From Ampullaceana balthica (Eukaryota; Mollusca; Gastropoda; Lymnaeidae): a stretch of 64,000 nt of DNA. A program made the translations under genes and the position numbers. Positions 1-12,100 of the stretch are shown one piece after another. The stretch spans positions 873,946 through 937,945 of the forward strand of contig CALYLW010000166.1 in the NCBI GenBank assembly GCA_944989445.1, given 5' to 3'. The first letter of the stretch is position 1; every line of letters begins with the position of its first letter. Under the pieces are notes generated by a model. That model was not told the origin of the DNA. It worked only from the letters and a program-made list of their open reading frames with translations, and ran no database searches.

Positions 1-715
1 CTATCAGGCCATCGTAAAAATGCTGATGCTGGCGGGAATGGTTTTGATAACAGACAATTAGATAGGTGACCACAGCAAAGTAATGTCTGTTCTTTTAAAG
101 GGATGTTAACAACAGAACAAGGGTAGTCAAAATGACACCCAGGGTACTATAATACTGGCAGATAACGGAGGAGCAATGTGAGCAGTTGAACTTACACCTG
201 AGTTGTTGTTCTGGTAAAGGGTGAGACAAGGCGCTGTGCTCTGCCCGTCAGGGAAGTCCAGTTCCAGAGGAACCCGCCTTATTTAGATGTCTTAAACAAG
301 AGAAGCTTCTGGTCCATTGTCAGTCACATCGGAGAAGCAGGATCAGGCGTGTCAGATGACCACGGTCAGTATCATGATACGGAGTATTGCTTTAAACCAG
401 GGGTCAAGGGTCAACTAACTGCGGTTTACGACATCTTTTTATCCAGCCCCTCCCCGCCCCCCCCCCAAAGATACTTAAATGATGAATGTGCTTGATAGGA
501 AATATGGCACAGGGGAAGCTTTGATTCAATTTAAATATTAATTTTAGTAAACTAGAGAATCATCAAATGTGTGGGGAAATCCCTGCTGCTTTGTGTCTAA
601 AATGTATTATTTTTATTTACTTTTTATTTCGATATTTTTTAAAATAATAATATTTGCATACTTTGCCCCACTTCTACTCCTTCCCCGGGTGGTGGTAGCT
701 TTCGCGGTGCATTTA
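1..715. other. intergenic, nothing recognised
   Basis: Unique-looking sequence with a C-run at 456-474. No ORF with recognisable protein, no TIR or RNA signature seen. Confidence 0.5.
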
Positions 716-1216
716 CCGTGGCAACACACAAAACACGTATCTCTGTTACCGTGGCAACACACAAAACACGTATCTCTGTTAGCGTGGCAACACACAAAAC
801 ACGTATCTCTGTTACCGTGGCAACACACAAAACACGTATCTCTGTTAGCGTGGCAACACACAAAACACGTATCTCTGTTACCGTGGCAACACACAAAACA
901 CGTATCTCTGTTAGCGTGGCAACACACAAAACACGTATCTCTGTTACCGTGGCAACACACAAAACACGTATCTCTGTTACCGTGGCGACACACAAAACAC
1001 GTATCTCTGTTACCGTGGCAACACACACAAAACACGTATCTCTGTTACCGTAGCAACACACAAAACACGTATCTCTGTTACCGTGGCAACACACAAAACA
1101 CGTATCTCTGTTACCGTGGCGACACACAAAACACGTATCTCTGTTACCGTGGCAACACACACAAAACACGTATCTCTGTTACCGTGGCAACACACAAAAC
1201 ACGTATCTCTGTTACC
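716..1216. repeat. 33-bp minisatellite, about 15 copies
   Basis: Unit GTGGCAACACACAAAACACG plus TATCTCTGTTACC. In the first half, units ending ACC and AGC alternate, making a 66-bp higher-order period; later units carry GTGGCGAC and an extra AC. Because 33 is a multiple of 3, open frames on both strands are artefacts of the repeat. Confidence 0.95.
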
Positions 1217-2870
1217 TCCCCGTATAGGCTGTCAACACAGGTTCCAATCTCAAGAAATATTTACATCGTGTTCCGTCATCAGTTTTTTTAAACACTGAAG
1301 TAACAAAGTATTTCCTTGTCTGAATGTGTTAGGTAAGTGAAATTCAAGTGGGAATGGAGGCAATAAACTAGCAAAACTTGGGGATAAATATGCAACAGAA
1401 GCCTTGATTTAACGCGAAAACAATATCTCGCGCTCAGAAAAACTGCCCGTCATACAATATGTGTTAATTTTTAGCTCTAATTATGCTAAGTGTGGCTTGT
1501 GAGAGAAGTGTTGTGTTGTTCTATTGACATTGTATGAGCGTGCGAGTTGGCTAGTATGAAACACGTGGTTTGTGATGTGAACTGTAAGCGTGCGTGGTCG
1601 TGAACTGGGAGAATGGCTGACTATAAATGTACGGTTCAAAAGGCAACCGGGGTTGTTAATGGCAGTGGATTGTATAGAGTGATTAAAGACAGTTGTTAAC
1701 CAGGACACCGTGTTTTTAAGTCTTGTTACTTGACCTGCAAGATCTGTTACAACTCATTAATGGGAGTTTCGGGTCTGAAGTCTGCAAAAATTATATTTAC
1801 TTATTTCTCTTTTTTTTTATTATTTTTTTTTATTTTATTTCCCCGCCATAAGGTTTAAATTTTTTAAATTATTATAGCAAGATCCCAGACAAAATATTAA
1901 AAGATTATTTAACGTTATAAATGGTGTAAAGTCATCTTTTTAAACCAAATATTAAAAGTGATATTTCCATGACACACTCATGGGGTCTCCGCATTTCTTA
2001 CGCATCAAAAGGGGGGGGGAGGGTTGTGGTTTGTGAAAACTCTGTTGAAGCTTTGTTTCCAAGAGATGAGACAGCTAATGTATTGATGGTGAGGGATGGT
2101 GAGACTATTTCTTTTCTCAAATAAAATGTTCAAGTGTACATATGTCTCTGGGCGCCAAGGTACATCGGCTCAACATAATTTCGCTTTTGAGGAAAAAGTG
2201 ATATGTTCTAATTGTGTCACCAGTTTCAAGCAATGCATGCAGACAGCCGAACACCAGGCGATTAGAACATGAGCACAATTCATACCCCCACCCCCGCCCC
2301 TCCAGGGCAATTATGAGCTGGTGTTTGAAAAGCGGTTTAAGGCAACAAGAAACATGGATGCACAGTAGAGGTCAGAGGTCATTCGAGAAATGGAATGCAA
2401 TGTTAGCCGGAAAACTTTATTTTGCCGTGTATCTGGCTTTGCTAACTTTACGTGGATTCCTTAGTCGAAATTGCAGGAGATTTTGGACTCATTTGATTGA
2501 AGTTTAAAAAAAAACAAAAACAAAAACAAAACTTTTACTGTATCAATTGCCAGTTGAAAAGAAGATTCTAAAACTGAAATCAATCAATCTATCAATCTAT
2601 CAATCAGTATCAGAGATCCAAGATGAGCCAAGAAAGACGGAGTAACAAAACAATATATGTACTTTAAAGTGAGATTAACGTAGATTACAGTTTGAATAGT
2701 TAAAAATAAATTCATGAGTTGCATTTTAATTCAATAACTTCAGCACCTTAATACTTAATATTGAAAAACCTTAAATAAATAACTTGAGTAATAATGTAGT
2801 GTCAGTGCCCCACGGGGTAAACTAGATGCATATTTTATTTCCGCCTTCTTTATTAAAAAACCCAAATATA
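1217..2870. other. intergenic, nothing recognised
   Basis: AT-rich sequence with poly-T/A runs near 1805-1835 and 2507-2530 and a short CAATCTAT repeat near 2580. No coding signal. Confidence 0.5.
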
Positions 2871-2879
2871 ACACACACA

Positions 2880-2960
<81 letters not shown>
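2871..2960. repeat. (AC)n microsatellite
   Basis: About 45 AC dinucleotides with a single T interruption at 2881. Confidence 0.98.
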
Positions 2961-2965
<5 letters not shown>

Positions 2966-3759
2966 AACAAAAAACTGAAACATGTAAGTATTAGTATACA
3001 TATTAATATCAACATACATAATTCCCGTTGTCTGTATGTATGGGTGTAATTATAGTTAGTTGGCGCTGCGATCGATAACTAATTTTAAAAAGCAGTGCAC
3101 CAAATTACTGCACCAAAAATAGCACTTTTCGAACGTTCCGCATAAAATTGTTCAATAAGATAATAAATGAATCAAATAAAATTAAATAAAAGTTATGTGT
3201 AACATTATTTATTATTCTGATGTGTATTTTTTCAAAATTAATAGATTTCAGATGAAATGTATTCATTTTGAAAACTTCCGTCATTTTTGACAGGTAATAC
3301 ACTAGTTTTAAATAATAAACAATATAATAGCCCAAGTCACAGGTTGGTTGGAAAGATCCGTAGCGCTATGACGTCATTTTTGAGCTTATATTTAAATATA
3401 TATACAAGTACAAGGCGCGCATCAGGAGGTGTGCAAAATTCTAAAAAAAATAATTATATGATGTCATAGTTTTAGCTTAAATTTTAATTTTGGAAAAGAG
3501 AGCGATGTAAAAAGAAGATTTGAGGATTTATTATAAAATACTTTGTGTACATTTCAGGAAGTTTAATATTTCGTATTTATCAAACAAGGATAGGTTACTT
3601 GGGCTTTTTACGCCCTAAAATCCCTAGTTATTTAATAATAGCCATGTATTAATATTTTACGTAAGAATTTTAGACGTAAGAAAATTGATGTTCTTTCTTT
3701 ATGCTATTCAAATAATTGGCGATCAAAATAGAGCTATGTGATTATTATCTTAACTTATC
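2961..3759. other. intergenic, nothing recognised
   Basis: AT-rich. The short open frames have no recognisable content. Confidence 0.5.
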
Positions 3760-4625
3760 TGTTACAGACGCTCCTTCTATACAGAATATTATTGCGCCCT
3801 ACGCTTATTTATGGTTTGTGTTTAGTCCTGCATTTTTATTAGAGATTTAAATGTTGATAAAGTGTTGGCTTTTCTGGTTTCTTCAAGCAACCCACTCCAC
3901 GCCCAAATTCCGGACGGGAAGAACGAAAATTTGTATGTGTTTGTTCTTGCATACGGAATAAGAAATGTGTTTTTATCCTTATGTCTATCTGAGGGTTGTA
4001 TTAAGTTATCTTTGTGTTGTATTTCTAAATTCGAAATAATTGCTTTATGTATGATTACTACTTTGCTCTTGGTTCTTCTATCTTCTAGTGTTTCAAGGTT
4101 TAATGATTTAACTAATGGCGCTATTCTTGTCAGTTTTGAATATTCTCCAGTAATGAATCTGGCAGCTCTTTTTTTAATTTGTTCTAGTTTATCAATGCTT
4201 TCTTTGGTGGATGGGTCCCATACAGAAGATGCATATTCTAGTACAGGTCTCACCAAAGTGAGGTAGCATTTTAGTTTTATATCTCTATTACATTTGTTAA
4301 TGTTTATTTTTATAAAGCCTAAGGTTTTGTTTGATTTTTTAATAACTTCATTGACATGGAGATTCCATGATAGTTTCTCATTTATTAAGACTCCTAAGTA
4401 TTTTGCATCTTTAGTTTGGGTCAGTTCTTTTCCATGAATGTAATATTTTGAATTTATTTGTTTCTTTTTCTTTGTTACTCTTAACAGTTGACACTGTTCT
4501 GGGTGGAAAGACATACTCTAATTAGTTTCCCATTCTATCAATTCATCTAAGTCTTTTTGTAAAATTATGCTATCTTGATCTGATTTAATTGTTCTATAAA
4601 TTATACAATCATCAGCAAATAACCT
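3760..4625 (-). mobile_element. 5'-truncated CR1/L2-like LINE, 3' end only
   Basis: Aligns base by base, with scattered differences, to 5445-6300 of the larger LINE and stops abruptly near 4625, as 5'-truncated LINEs do. A minus-strand frame of 230 residues (3822-4514) covers the RT thumb and C-terminus (KYLGVLINEKLSWN, CYLTLVRPVLEYASSVWDPS). The 3' tail ends in an (AAGATA)-like run. Compared with the larger copy it has substitutions such as K-to-I in the FIK motif. Confidence 0.85.
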
Positions 4626-4630
4626 ATTAT

Positions 4631-5439
4631 ACAAACCCACGCTACGTCGCTGTTTGCATAAGATTAATATTTCCTTAATAAACTATAATTTTATTTAATT
4701 AAAGTTAAATAAGGACTCTTAGTCTATTACGTTATTAAGTTTAATGGTCCCGTAAAGCATAATAAGTTTTATTGCAGTATAAACACTACCAATTTTAACT
4801 TGATCTCGGAATAGGCAATATTTAAATTGCATCTCGGTAAATAGGGTGGCTAGTGTTTGAATCTCAGATGCTACCAAAACTGACTAAAAACTAAATTTCT
4901 CGGATTTTTTCATTTGTATGTTTATAAGTACAATAATTAAAAACTAATGGTTTGCACGAGTCAAGCTTAAGTGCGATATATAAACATTACATTCACACAA
5001 CTATTTAAAGTGTTTCTTTTTTATTCAACACAAAGTAAAAGTGGCTCATTTTCGATATATAGGCCTACATTTTCACTTTCACAAAGACAAATTTCAAATA
5101 TCTAATTTGTCTAGTCTAAGTCAGGCATGCATGCACATACTAAAATCAACATATTTTTAAAATAGAAAATATAGCTAACATTTTTTATTTACACTTCTCT
5201 AAGTTTAATGTTTTACATGACATTCATTGGTAAATCAAAATCAGTAAGTAAGTCATTATAGTATAGGCAAAGACCTCTAAATCTAAATACTCTATTTTCT
5301 ATATTTATATTTAAACATTATTTTAGTTTTAGTGGTTTAAAATATGAATTGATGTGGTCCTATTCACAAGTAAACATACACCCAGATGTAGTTTACCTAG
5401 CTGTCAAAAAGTCAAAAGAAAACTTATCTTATCTTATCT
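4631..5439. other. AT-rich spacer between two LINE copies
   Basis: No coding signal, TIR or tandem repeat recognised. Confidence 0.45.
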
Positions 5440-5501
5440 GTTTACAGACGCTCCTTCTATACAGAAGATTATTGCGTCCTACGCTTATCTATGGTTTGTG
5501 T

Positions 5502-6221
5502 TTAGTCCTGCATTTTTATTAGAGATTTAAATGTTGATAAAGTGTTGGTTTTCCTGGATTCTTCAGGCAACCCATTCCACGCCCGAATTCCGGACGGGAA
5601 GAAGGAAAACTTGTATGTGTTTGTTCTTGCATACGGAATAAGAAAGGTGTTTTTATCCTTATGTCTATCTGAGGGTTGTATTAAGTTATCTTTGTGTTGT
5701 ATTTCTAAATTAGAATTAATTGCTTTATGTATGATTACTACTTTGCTCTTGGTTCTTCTATCATCTAGTGTTTCAAGGTTTAATGATTTAACTAATGGTG
5801 TTATTCTTGTCAGTTTTGAATATTCTCCAGTAATGAATCTGGCAGCTCTTTTTTGAATTTGTTCTAGTTTATCAATGTTTTCTTTGGTGGATGGGTCCCA
5901 TACAGAAGATGCATATTCTAGTGCAGGTCTCACCAAAGTGAGGTAGCATTTTAGTTTTATATCTCTATTACATTTGTTAAAGTTCCTTTTTATAAAGCCT
6001 AAGGTTTTGTTTGATTTTTTAATAACTTCATTGACATGGGGATTCCATGATAGTTTCTCATTTATTAAGACTCCTAAGTATTTTGCATCTTTAGTTTGGG
6101 TCAGTTCTTTTCCATGAATGTAATATTTTGAATTTATTTGTTTCTTTTTCTTTGTTACTCTTAACAGTTGACACTTTTCTGGATGGAAAGACATACTCCA
6201 GTTAGTTTCCCATTTTATCAA
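5502..6221 (-). pseudogene. LINE reverse transcriptase, thumb and C-terminus
   Basis: 239 residues: WETNWSMSFHPEKCQLLRVT, KYLGVLINEKLSWNPHVNEV, LTLVRPALEYASSVWDPST. The sequence directly upstream reads FADDCIIYRTI in the same frame. Confidence 0.85.
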
Positions 6222-6303
6222 TTCATCTAAGTCTTTTTGTAAAATTTTGCTATCTTGTTCTGATTGAATTGTTCTATAGATTATACAATCATCAGCAAAT
6301 AGC

Positions 6304-6936
6304 CTAACTTTTGTACCTGTTGAGATGTTGTTGGGTTAAATCATTTATATAAATTAAAAAGAGTAAGGGACCTAGCACAGTTCCTTGTGGAACTCCTGAG
6401 TTAACCTTTATTGGTGCAGATTTAGATCCATTAATTATTACAGTTTGCTCCCTGCCCAAAAGGAAGTCTTGGATCCAGTGATGTAAGGAACCTGAGATTC
6501 CAAAGTAGTTAAGTTTTTTAAGTAAACTAAGGTGGTGAACTTTGTCAAATGCTTTTGAGAAGTCTAGTAATATTGTATCTATTTGATCATTTTTGTCCAA
6601 GCCTTTTGATAGTTCATCTATTAAACCTATTAATTGTGTTTCACATGATCTGTTTTTTCTAAAGCCGTGTTGATGTGGGCATAGGGCATTATATTTGTCA
6701 AGGTGGTTAACTATTCTACTATATATTATGTGTTCTAGTAATTTACAGGTGATACTAGTAAGTGATACAGGCCTGTAATTACCAGAGTCTGATTTATCCC
6801 CTTTCTTAAAGAGTGGACTTACATTAGCTAATTTCCAATCCTGGGGCACTTTACCCTGGTTTAGAGAGGCTTGAAAGAGAACTACAAGGATTGGGGACAG
6901 TTCATTGCTTAGTTCTTTTAATAATCTTGCAGGCAA
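6304..6936 (-). pseudogene. LINE reverse transcriptase, fingers and palm
   Basis: Frame with NYRPVSLTSITCKLLEHII, HQHGFRKNRSCETQL, LLDFSKAFDKVHH and GVPQGTVLGPLLFLIYINDL. A frameshift near 6335 moves the catalytic FADD (about 6290) to another frame. Confidence 0.85.
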
Positions 6937-6937
6937 A

Positions 6938-7279
6938 TCATCTGGGCCAGTAGCTTTGTTTATTTTTAAAGTTTTTTAGGAGTGAATGTATACCTATCTC
7001 ATCTACAGTTATGTTACCTATTTCCTCCATTTTATTTAAATTTATTAAAACTTCCTTGTCGCCTGAGGCAGAAAAAGATGATGCAAAATATGTGTTAAGG
7101 ATATTAGCTTTAGTTTCATTATCATTATAGGTTTTATTATTTGAGCCTTTTAGTGTGGCTTTTCCTGAAGGTTCCATTTTTTTAGATTTGATAAAGGACC
7201 ATAAGTTTTTATTGTTATCTTTGGTAATTACATTGTTTATATATTCATTTTGGAGGTTCCGACTAAGTTTTTGTGTCAA
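6938..7279 (-). pseudogene. LINE endonuclease-RT linker
   Basis: Frame of 113 residues with NLWSFIKSKK, ANILNTYFASSF and TVDEIG, typical of the linker between endonuclease and RT in CR1/L2/Jockey LINEs. The next block (ATGPDDLPARLLKEL) lies in another frame because of an indel near 6965. Confidence 0.7.
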
Positions 7280-7310
7280 GTGTTTAATCTTTAAGTATTT
7301 TTTGTGTATC

Positions 7311-8193
7311 CTATATGAATTGGGTAGCTTTATATTTCTTAAATAAGTTCTCTTTTAGTTTGCATAGCTTTTTCAATCTAGAATTGAACCAGCATTTGTT
7401 AATTTTATTTGATGTTAGTTTTGTTGGAACATTCTCATCCATTATAGTTTTTAGATTTGTTTTTATATCTTTCCAAATTTCTTCTACTGGGCTATTTGTG
7501 TTAAATTTACTTAGGAAAGTTTGTTGGAAGTTAGCCGCTGATTGGTGTAGTTTTATTGAATTACATTTATTCCAAAGATAGATTATTCTTCTAGGTATCT
7601 TATTAATTTTAGTTTTTATTGTATTGGTGACCCTAACAATATCATGGTCGGACAGTCCTGGAATTATTTTATAGTCTAACACTAGTCCCGGTCTATTTGT
7701 TAGGAATAAATCTAGTGTTTTATTTTTCCTTGTTGCTGTTTTTACTATCTGTTCTAGGTTTATGTTGTTTATAGTGTCTAGGAAGTGTTCATTAATTTCT
7801 TTGTTAGTTTGATGGTTATCAATTGTATAATTTTTCCAATTTATATCTGGAAGATTAAAGTCCCCCATAATCCATAGAACTGCATTTTTATTATTCTCTT
7901 TTATGAAAGTTAATTGACTACAAAGATTGTTCATGTATTCTGGGTTTGTATTCGGAGGTCTATATATACTGCCTACAATAAGTGGGGATGAGTTTGGTGT
8001 AATTATTTTACAATAAATAGACTCTATATTAAAATTTTGGCTGTGTAGTAATTTCTTCAGCTATGATATTTGATTTAATTGCAAGTAGCACTCCTCCATA
8101 ATTGTCTGATCTGTCTTTCCTAAAAATATTATAATTGGTGTTTAAAATCTCAGAGTTATATATGTTGGGGTTCAACCAAGTTTCAGAACCAGC
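7311..8193 (-). pseudogene. LINE endonuclease domain, second part
   Basis: Continues from the site of RTE insertion: SETWLNPNIYNSEILNTNY and YGGVLLAIKSN, then an open frame 7934-7311 with MGDFNLPDINW, LDLFLTNRPG and GLSDHDIV, the APE-type endonuclease motifs including the catalytic Asp-His pair. A frameshift near 7325 separates it from the linker. Confidence 0.75.
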
Positions 8194-8204
8194 AATTATG
8201 TCTG

Positions 8205-11200
8205 AACTCCGCCGTAGCCGGTCCCAAGCCCGGGTGAGAGAGGAGGAGGGTTGTGCGAAGGGTTAGCATCCCTTCCCGTAAAAAAAGCCTTGCTACAAAA
8301 ACGTGAACAAAGAAAAAAATAGGAAACTCGGACCTTGGAGATGATGGGTCTCGTAACAGAGAACTTATGAAGCTGGGTGGCCAAAGCCAACTGGAAACCA
8401 CCCGGCAGACAACCATCCTCTCCACTAGGACCACCACCAACTTAGGAACATGGAACGTAAGGACCATGTTCGAAGCTGGAAAAACTGCCCAAGTTGCTGC
8501 CGAAATGCAACGGTACAAACTAGCCATCCTAGGGATAAGTGAATCCCGATGGACTGGCTCAGGCCAGATGAAGCTCAACACAGGAGAACTGCTACTATAT
8601 TCAGGCCATGATGAAGAAAACGCAGCCCACACCCAAGGAGTAGCAATCATGCTTTCCAAAACTGCCCAGAACGCCCTTTTAGGGTGGGAAGCCCATGGTC
8701 CCCGAATAATCACTGCAAGATTTAAGACCAAAAAGCAAGAAGTCAATATGGATCTTCTTCAGGTATACGCTCCTACTAATGACAGTAAAGAAGAGGACAA
8801 AGAGGACTTCTACAACAGACTGAGAACCCTTATCCAAAAGTGTCCTAGGAGCAATGTGATTATTCTAATGGGCGACCTAAATGCAAAAATAGGCAGCAAC
8901 AATAATGGATATGAAGAATGCATGGGAACAAATGGCCTCGGAGAGATGAACGATAATGGTGAAAGGCTAGCAGATCTATGTGCTGCAGATGGACTGGTCA
9001 TTGGTGGAAGTCTCTTCATGCATAGAAATATCCACAAGGCAACATGGATATCACCAGATCTGTCAACGGCTAACCAAATCGACCATATCTGTATCTGCAA
9101 AAAGTTTAGAAGATCTCTCCAAGATGTAAGGGTAAAAAGAGGGGCAGATGTAGCCTCAGACCATCATCTACTGATTGCCCAACTAAGGCTCAAATTGAAA
9201 AAGAATTGGACAAGTGAGGGAAGCAAGCGCCAACGTTTTAACACTACTCTTTTGAAAGGGGGACCAAAACTTAATGAGTTCAAACTTACGCTAACAAACA
9301 AATTCCAGATCTTACAAGAACTTGGCAACGAAGAAACAGTTGACCAAAACTGGAAAAGCTTCAAAGAAATACTCACGACCACCTGTGAAGAAGTGTTGGG
9401 TCCAAGGCAACAAGCACATAAAGAATGGATCTCTAATGAAACCATGGAGAAAATCCAACAGAGGAAAAAGAAGAAGGCAAATCTCAACAACAGCCGCACC
9501 AGAACTGAAAAAGCTAGAGCATCAGCAGAATACGCAGAAGCCAATAAAGAAGTTAAACGTAGTATAAGGTCAGATAAAAAGAACTACATAGAAGGACTAG
9601 CAACTGAAGCAGAAGAGGCAGCTTACCATGGAAACACAAGAGAACTATTCAGTACAATAAAAAAGCTATCCGGAAAGTTCAAAAATCCAGAGAGACCTGT
9701 TAAAACTAAAGATGGGAAATCTATACCTGATGAAGAGGGTCAGAAAAAAAGATGGATAGAACATTTTGAAGAACTCCTCAACCGACCAGCCCCACAATAC
9801 AAACTCAACATAGAGCCAGCGGAACAAGACCTAGAAATAGACTGCAGCACACCCACAAAACAAGAGATAAACAGAGCAATTAAACAACTAAAGAAAGGCA
9901 AAGCAGCTGGTCCAGACAGAATACCAGCAGAAGCCTTGACAGCAGATATTACGACTAGCTCTGCAATGCTACACATTCTTTTCAAGAAAATATGGGAGGA
10001 AGAACAGATTCCGACGGAGTGGAAAGAAGGACATCTCATTAAGCTCCCAAAGAAAGGAGATCTTAGCTCTTGCTCCAACTATAGAGGAATAACTCTGCTA
10101 TCCATACCAAGCAAAGTATTTAACAGAGTGCTGCTAAACAGAATGAGGGACGCAATAGACACCCATCTTAGAGACCAACAAGCAGGTTTTAGAAAAGATA
10201 GATCATGCACTGACCAAATTGCCACCCTGAGAATTATATTGGAACAATCCCTGGAGTGGAACTCACCACTATACATCAACTTTATTGACTATGAGAAGGC
10301 TTTCGATAGTGTTGACAGGCCAACCCTGTGGAAGTTACTAAGACACTACGGGATACCACAAAAACTGACTGACATAATTAAGGCTTCCTACGAAGGACTT
10401 ACATGTAGAATTGTCCATGGCCAACAAGCAACAGCGGCTTTTGAGGTACAGACCGGAGTCAGACAGGGGTGTCTGCTTTCACCATTCTTATTTCTGCTAA
10501 CCATCGACTGGATAATGAAAATGTCTACAGAGCAGAAGAGAAATGGTATCCAGTGGACACTATGGAAACAACTTGATGACCTGGACTTTGCGGACGACCT
10601 GGCCTTATTATCGCACTCACAGCAACAGATGCAGGAGAAAACCAACAATGTAGCACAATTCTCTGCTTGCCTTGGCCTGAACATCCATAAGGGAAAAAGC
10701 AAAGTCCTTAAAATAAACACATCAAGCAACACTCCAATAACACTGGAAGGAACAAATCTGGAAGAGGTGGATAGCTTCACATACCTTGGAAGCATCATCG
10801 ACACACAAGGAGGGACAGACGCCGATGTAAGAGTGAGAATTGGCAAAGCAAGATCATCATTTAAACAGCTAAAAAAAGTTTGGAGCTGCAACAACTTGAC
10901 TCTTCATACCAAGGTCAGGATATTCAACACCACAGTAAAGCCTGTCCTACTGTATGGAGCAGAAACATGGCGAATAACAGCAGCCATTTCTAAAAAGCTT
11001 CAAGCCTTTATAAATACATGTCTCCGAGCAATTCTCCGAATCCGCTGGCCAAATGTCATCACCAATGAGGACCTCTGGCAACGCACACAACAAGAGCCAG
11101 TGGAAGAGCTAATACGCCAGCGCAGATGGAGATGGATTGGCCACACTCTCAGAAAGCCTACATCTAGCATTGTGAGACAAGCCCTCACATGGAACCCCCA

Positions 11201-11380
11201 AGGCAAAAGGAAAAGAGGTCGTCCCAAAATGACCTGGAGAAGAGAACTGGAGGCAGACACAAAAATGAGCGGGCACAGCTGGGGGCAGATTGAGAGACTG
11301 GCGCAGGACCGGGATGCCTGGAGAGACTTTGTTCGCGGCCTATGCCCCAGATGGGACGAAGGGCGATGATGACGATGATG
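8205..11380 (+). mobile_element. full-length RTE-like LINE nested in the CR1/L2-like LINE
   Basis: Flanked by an exact 11-bp duplication AATTATGTCTG (8194-8204 and 11381-11391) whose single copy restores the endonuclease frame of the outer LINE. One long ORF, short 5' leader (about 160 bases), very short 3' region ending in (GATGAC/GATGAT) repeats, all typical of the RTE clade. Opposite orientation to its host element. Confidence 0.9.
8367..11369 (+). CDS. endonuclease-reverse transcriptase of RTE-like LINE
   Basis: 1000 residues with no stop or frameshift. APE-type endonuclease at about 27-270: TWN (Asn30), SESRW (Glu59), YAPTN, GDLNAK 169-174, IDHI about 238-241, SDHHLL 264-269. Reverse transcriptase at about 500-830: [67 protein letters not shown], catalytic FADD 741-744. 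The C-terminal region resembles RTE-type proteins ([25 protein letters not shown]). It makes the DNA nick and cDNA for target-primed reverse transcription. All catalytic residues seen are present, so it may be active. The start is the first ATG of the frame. Confidence 0.9.
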   Translation: MKLGGQSQLETTRQTTILSTRTTTNLGTWNVRTMFEAGKTAQVAAEMQRYKLAILGISESRWTGSGQMKLNTGELLLYSGHDEENAAHTQGVAIMLSKTAQNALLGWEAHGPRIITARFKTKKQEVNMDLLQVYAPTNDSKEEDKEDFYNRLRTLIQKCPRSNVIILMGDLNAKIGSNNNGYEECMGTNGLGEMNDNGERLADLCAADGLVIGGSLFMHRNIHKATWISPDLSTANQIDHICICKKFRRSLQDVRVKRGADVASDHHLLIAQLRLKLKKNWTSEGSKRQRFNTTLLKGGPKLNEFKLTLTNKFQILQELGNEETVDQNWKSFKEILTTTCEEVLGPRQQAHKEWISNETMEKIQQRKKKKANLNNSRTRTEKARASAEYAEANKEVKRSIRSDKKNYIEGLATEAEEAAYHGNTRELFSTIKKLSGKFKNPERPVKTKDGKSIPDEEGQKKRWIEHFEELLNRPAPQYKLNIEPAEQDLEIDCSTPTKQEINRAIKQLKKGKAAGPDRIPAEALTADITTSSAMLHILFKKIWEEEQIPTEWKEGHLIKLPKKGDLSSCSNYRGITLLSIPSKVFNRVLLNRMRDAIDTHLRDQQAGFRKDRSCTDQIATLRIILEQSLEWNSPLYINFIDYEKAFDSVDRPTLWKLLRHYGIPQKLTDIIKASYEGLTCRIVHGQQATAAFEVQTGVRQGCLLSPFLFLLTIDWIMKMSTEQKRNGIQWTLWKQLDDLDFADDLALLSHSQQQMQEKTNNVAQFSACLGLNIHKGKSKVLKINTSSNTPITLEGTNLEEVDSFTYLGSIIDTQGGTDADVRVRIGKARSSFKQLKKVWSCNNLTLHTKVRIFNTTVKPVLLYGAETWRITAAISKKLQAFINTCLRAILRIRWPNVITNEDLWQRTQQEPVEELIRQRRWRWIGHTLRKPTSSIVRQALTWNPQGKRKRGRPKMTWRRELEADTKMSGHSWGQIERLAQDRDAWRDFVRGLCPRWDEGR

Positions 11381-11492
11381 AATTATGTCTGGTTCTTCTG
11401 TTTTTATAAGTAGTTCTAAATCTGGAATTTTATTTTTTAAGCTTTGGAAATTAACTATTAGTGTTTTGAGAATGTTTTGATTATTATTATTA

Positions 11493-12080
11493 TTAGATTT
11501 TTTTATGGGTAATTTTATGGGTTTGTGTGGTTGGTTTCATTTTATCTAGTGGTTTATTTATAAAAGGATTAGCCAAAACACTGTAAGAGTTTGTGGTGAT
11601 AAGGTCCTTATAGTTAAATAAATCTGAACTGATTTGGGGCAACCCACAATGTATGCAGTGCCAAGATGCATATTTATTTCTTAGGCCTATTGCTTTGTGC
11701 TTTGGTGTGTTAGAATGCAGGCATGCAATGTGGTACCATTCATTGCAGGTGTCACACTGAATGGTTCCTTGTTTGCTAGTGCATGCCTTAATACAAATTT
11801 GACATTTAGATGATACTGGGCCTGGGTTAAGTTCTATGTCGCCTGAGAGGAGCAAAATTAAGATTAAGTGTTTTTGCTTATATCTACATATTTTATGTTT
11901 CCATTGTTTGAAGGAGATTTCCTTTATTGTGCTTAAGATAGAGGTGTAGTCAGTGTGCTTTGTGTTGTGGTGGTTTATAATTATTGATATATTACTCTGA
12001 TTTTTAGGATGTTTGTTGGTTGACGTTAATGTCCTTAAAAGTAGTGTGGTTATTACTAAGACTAAGATGAAAATTCTCAT
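11493..12080 (-). CDS. LINE N-terminal protein: hydrophobic leader, 2A-like motif, PHD finger
   Basis: 195 residues. Residues 4-15 are strongly hydrophobic and could act as a signal sequence. Residues 81-88 are DIELNPGP, preceded by LLLSG: the 2A ribosome-skipping signature D(V/I)ExNPGP. Residues about 94-150 hold a PHD-type zinc finger (CQIC, CDTCNEWYHIAC, WHCIHC). 2A motifs ahead of the ORF are known in APE-type non-LTR retrotransposons. The frame ends early in a poly-A run; dropping one base there continues into the endonuclease (NFQSLKNKIPDLELLI), so the stop is a frameshift. Confidence 0.8.
   Translation of the reverse strand: MRIFILVLVITTLLLRTLTSTNKHPKNQSNISIIINHHNTKHTDYTSILSTIKEISFKQWKHKICRYKQKHLILILLLSGDIELNPGPVSSKCQICIKACTSKQGTIQCDTCNEWYHIACLHSNTPKHKAIGLRNKYASWHCIHCGLPQISSDLFNYKDLITTNSYSVLANPFINKPLDKMKPTTQTHKITHKKI
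11817..11843 (-). other. 2A-like ribosome-skipping motif GDIELNPGP
   Basis: Codons on the minus strand read G-D-I-E-L-N-P-G-P, with the upstream LILLLS hydrophobic stretch common in active 2A sequences. Skipping would occur between the final Gly and Pro, releasing an 87-residue leader. Confidence 0.75.
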
Positions 12081-12100
12081 TTTCGGGTTAGTGTTAGACT

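Larger units (their letters stand above)
5440..12100 (-). mobile_element. CR1/L2-like LINE with N-terminal 2A peptide and PHD finger, degenerate
   Basis: Reads right to left: N-terminal region with 2A-like motif and PHD finger (11493-12080), APE-type endonuclease start (to 11392), an 3.2-kb RTE insertion (8205-11380), rest of endonuclease (8193-7311, motifs SETWLNPNI and MGDFNLPDINW), linker (7279-6938), RT palm (6936-6304, DFSKAFDKVHH, GVPQGTVLGP), FADD and C-terminus (6290-5502), and a 3' tail ending in GATAA repeats near 5440. Frameshifts near 11500, 7325, 6965 and 6335 break it. The 3' end family (CTTCTGTATAGAAGGAGCGT on the minus strand) recurs at 3780, 38640 and 55260. The 5' boundary is uncertain. 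Confidence 0.85.

Noticed and set aside
569..1291. 240-residue frame and its opposite-strand partners
   Set aside because: 33-bp minisatellite translation; open on both strands.
8183..8746. 187-residue minus-strand frame and others opposite the RTE ORF
   Set aside because: Shadow frames of the endonuclease-RT gene.
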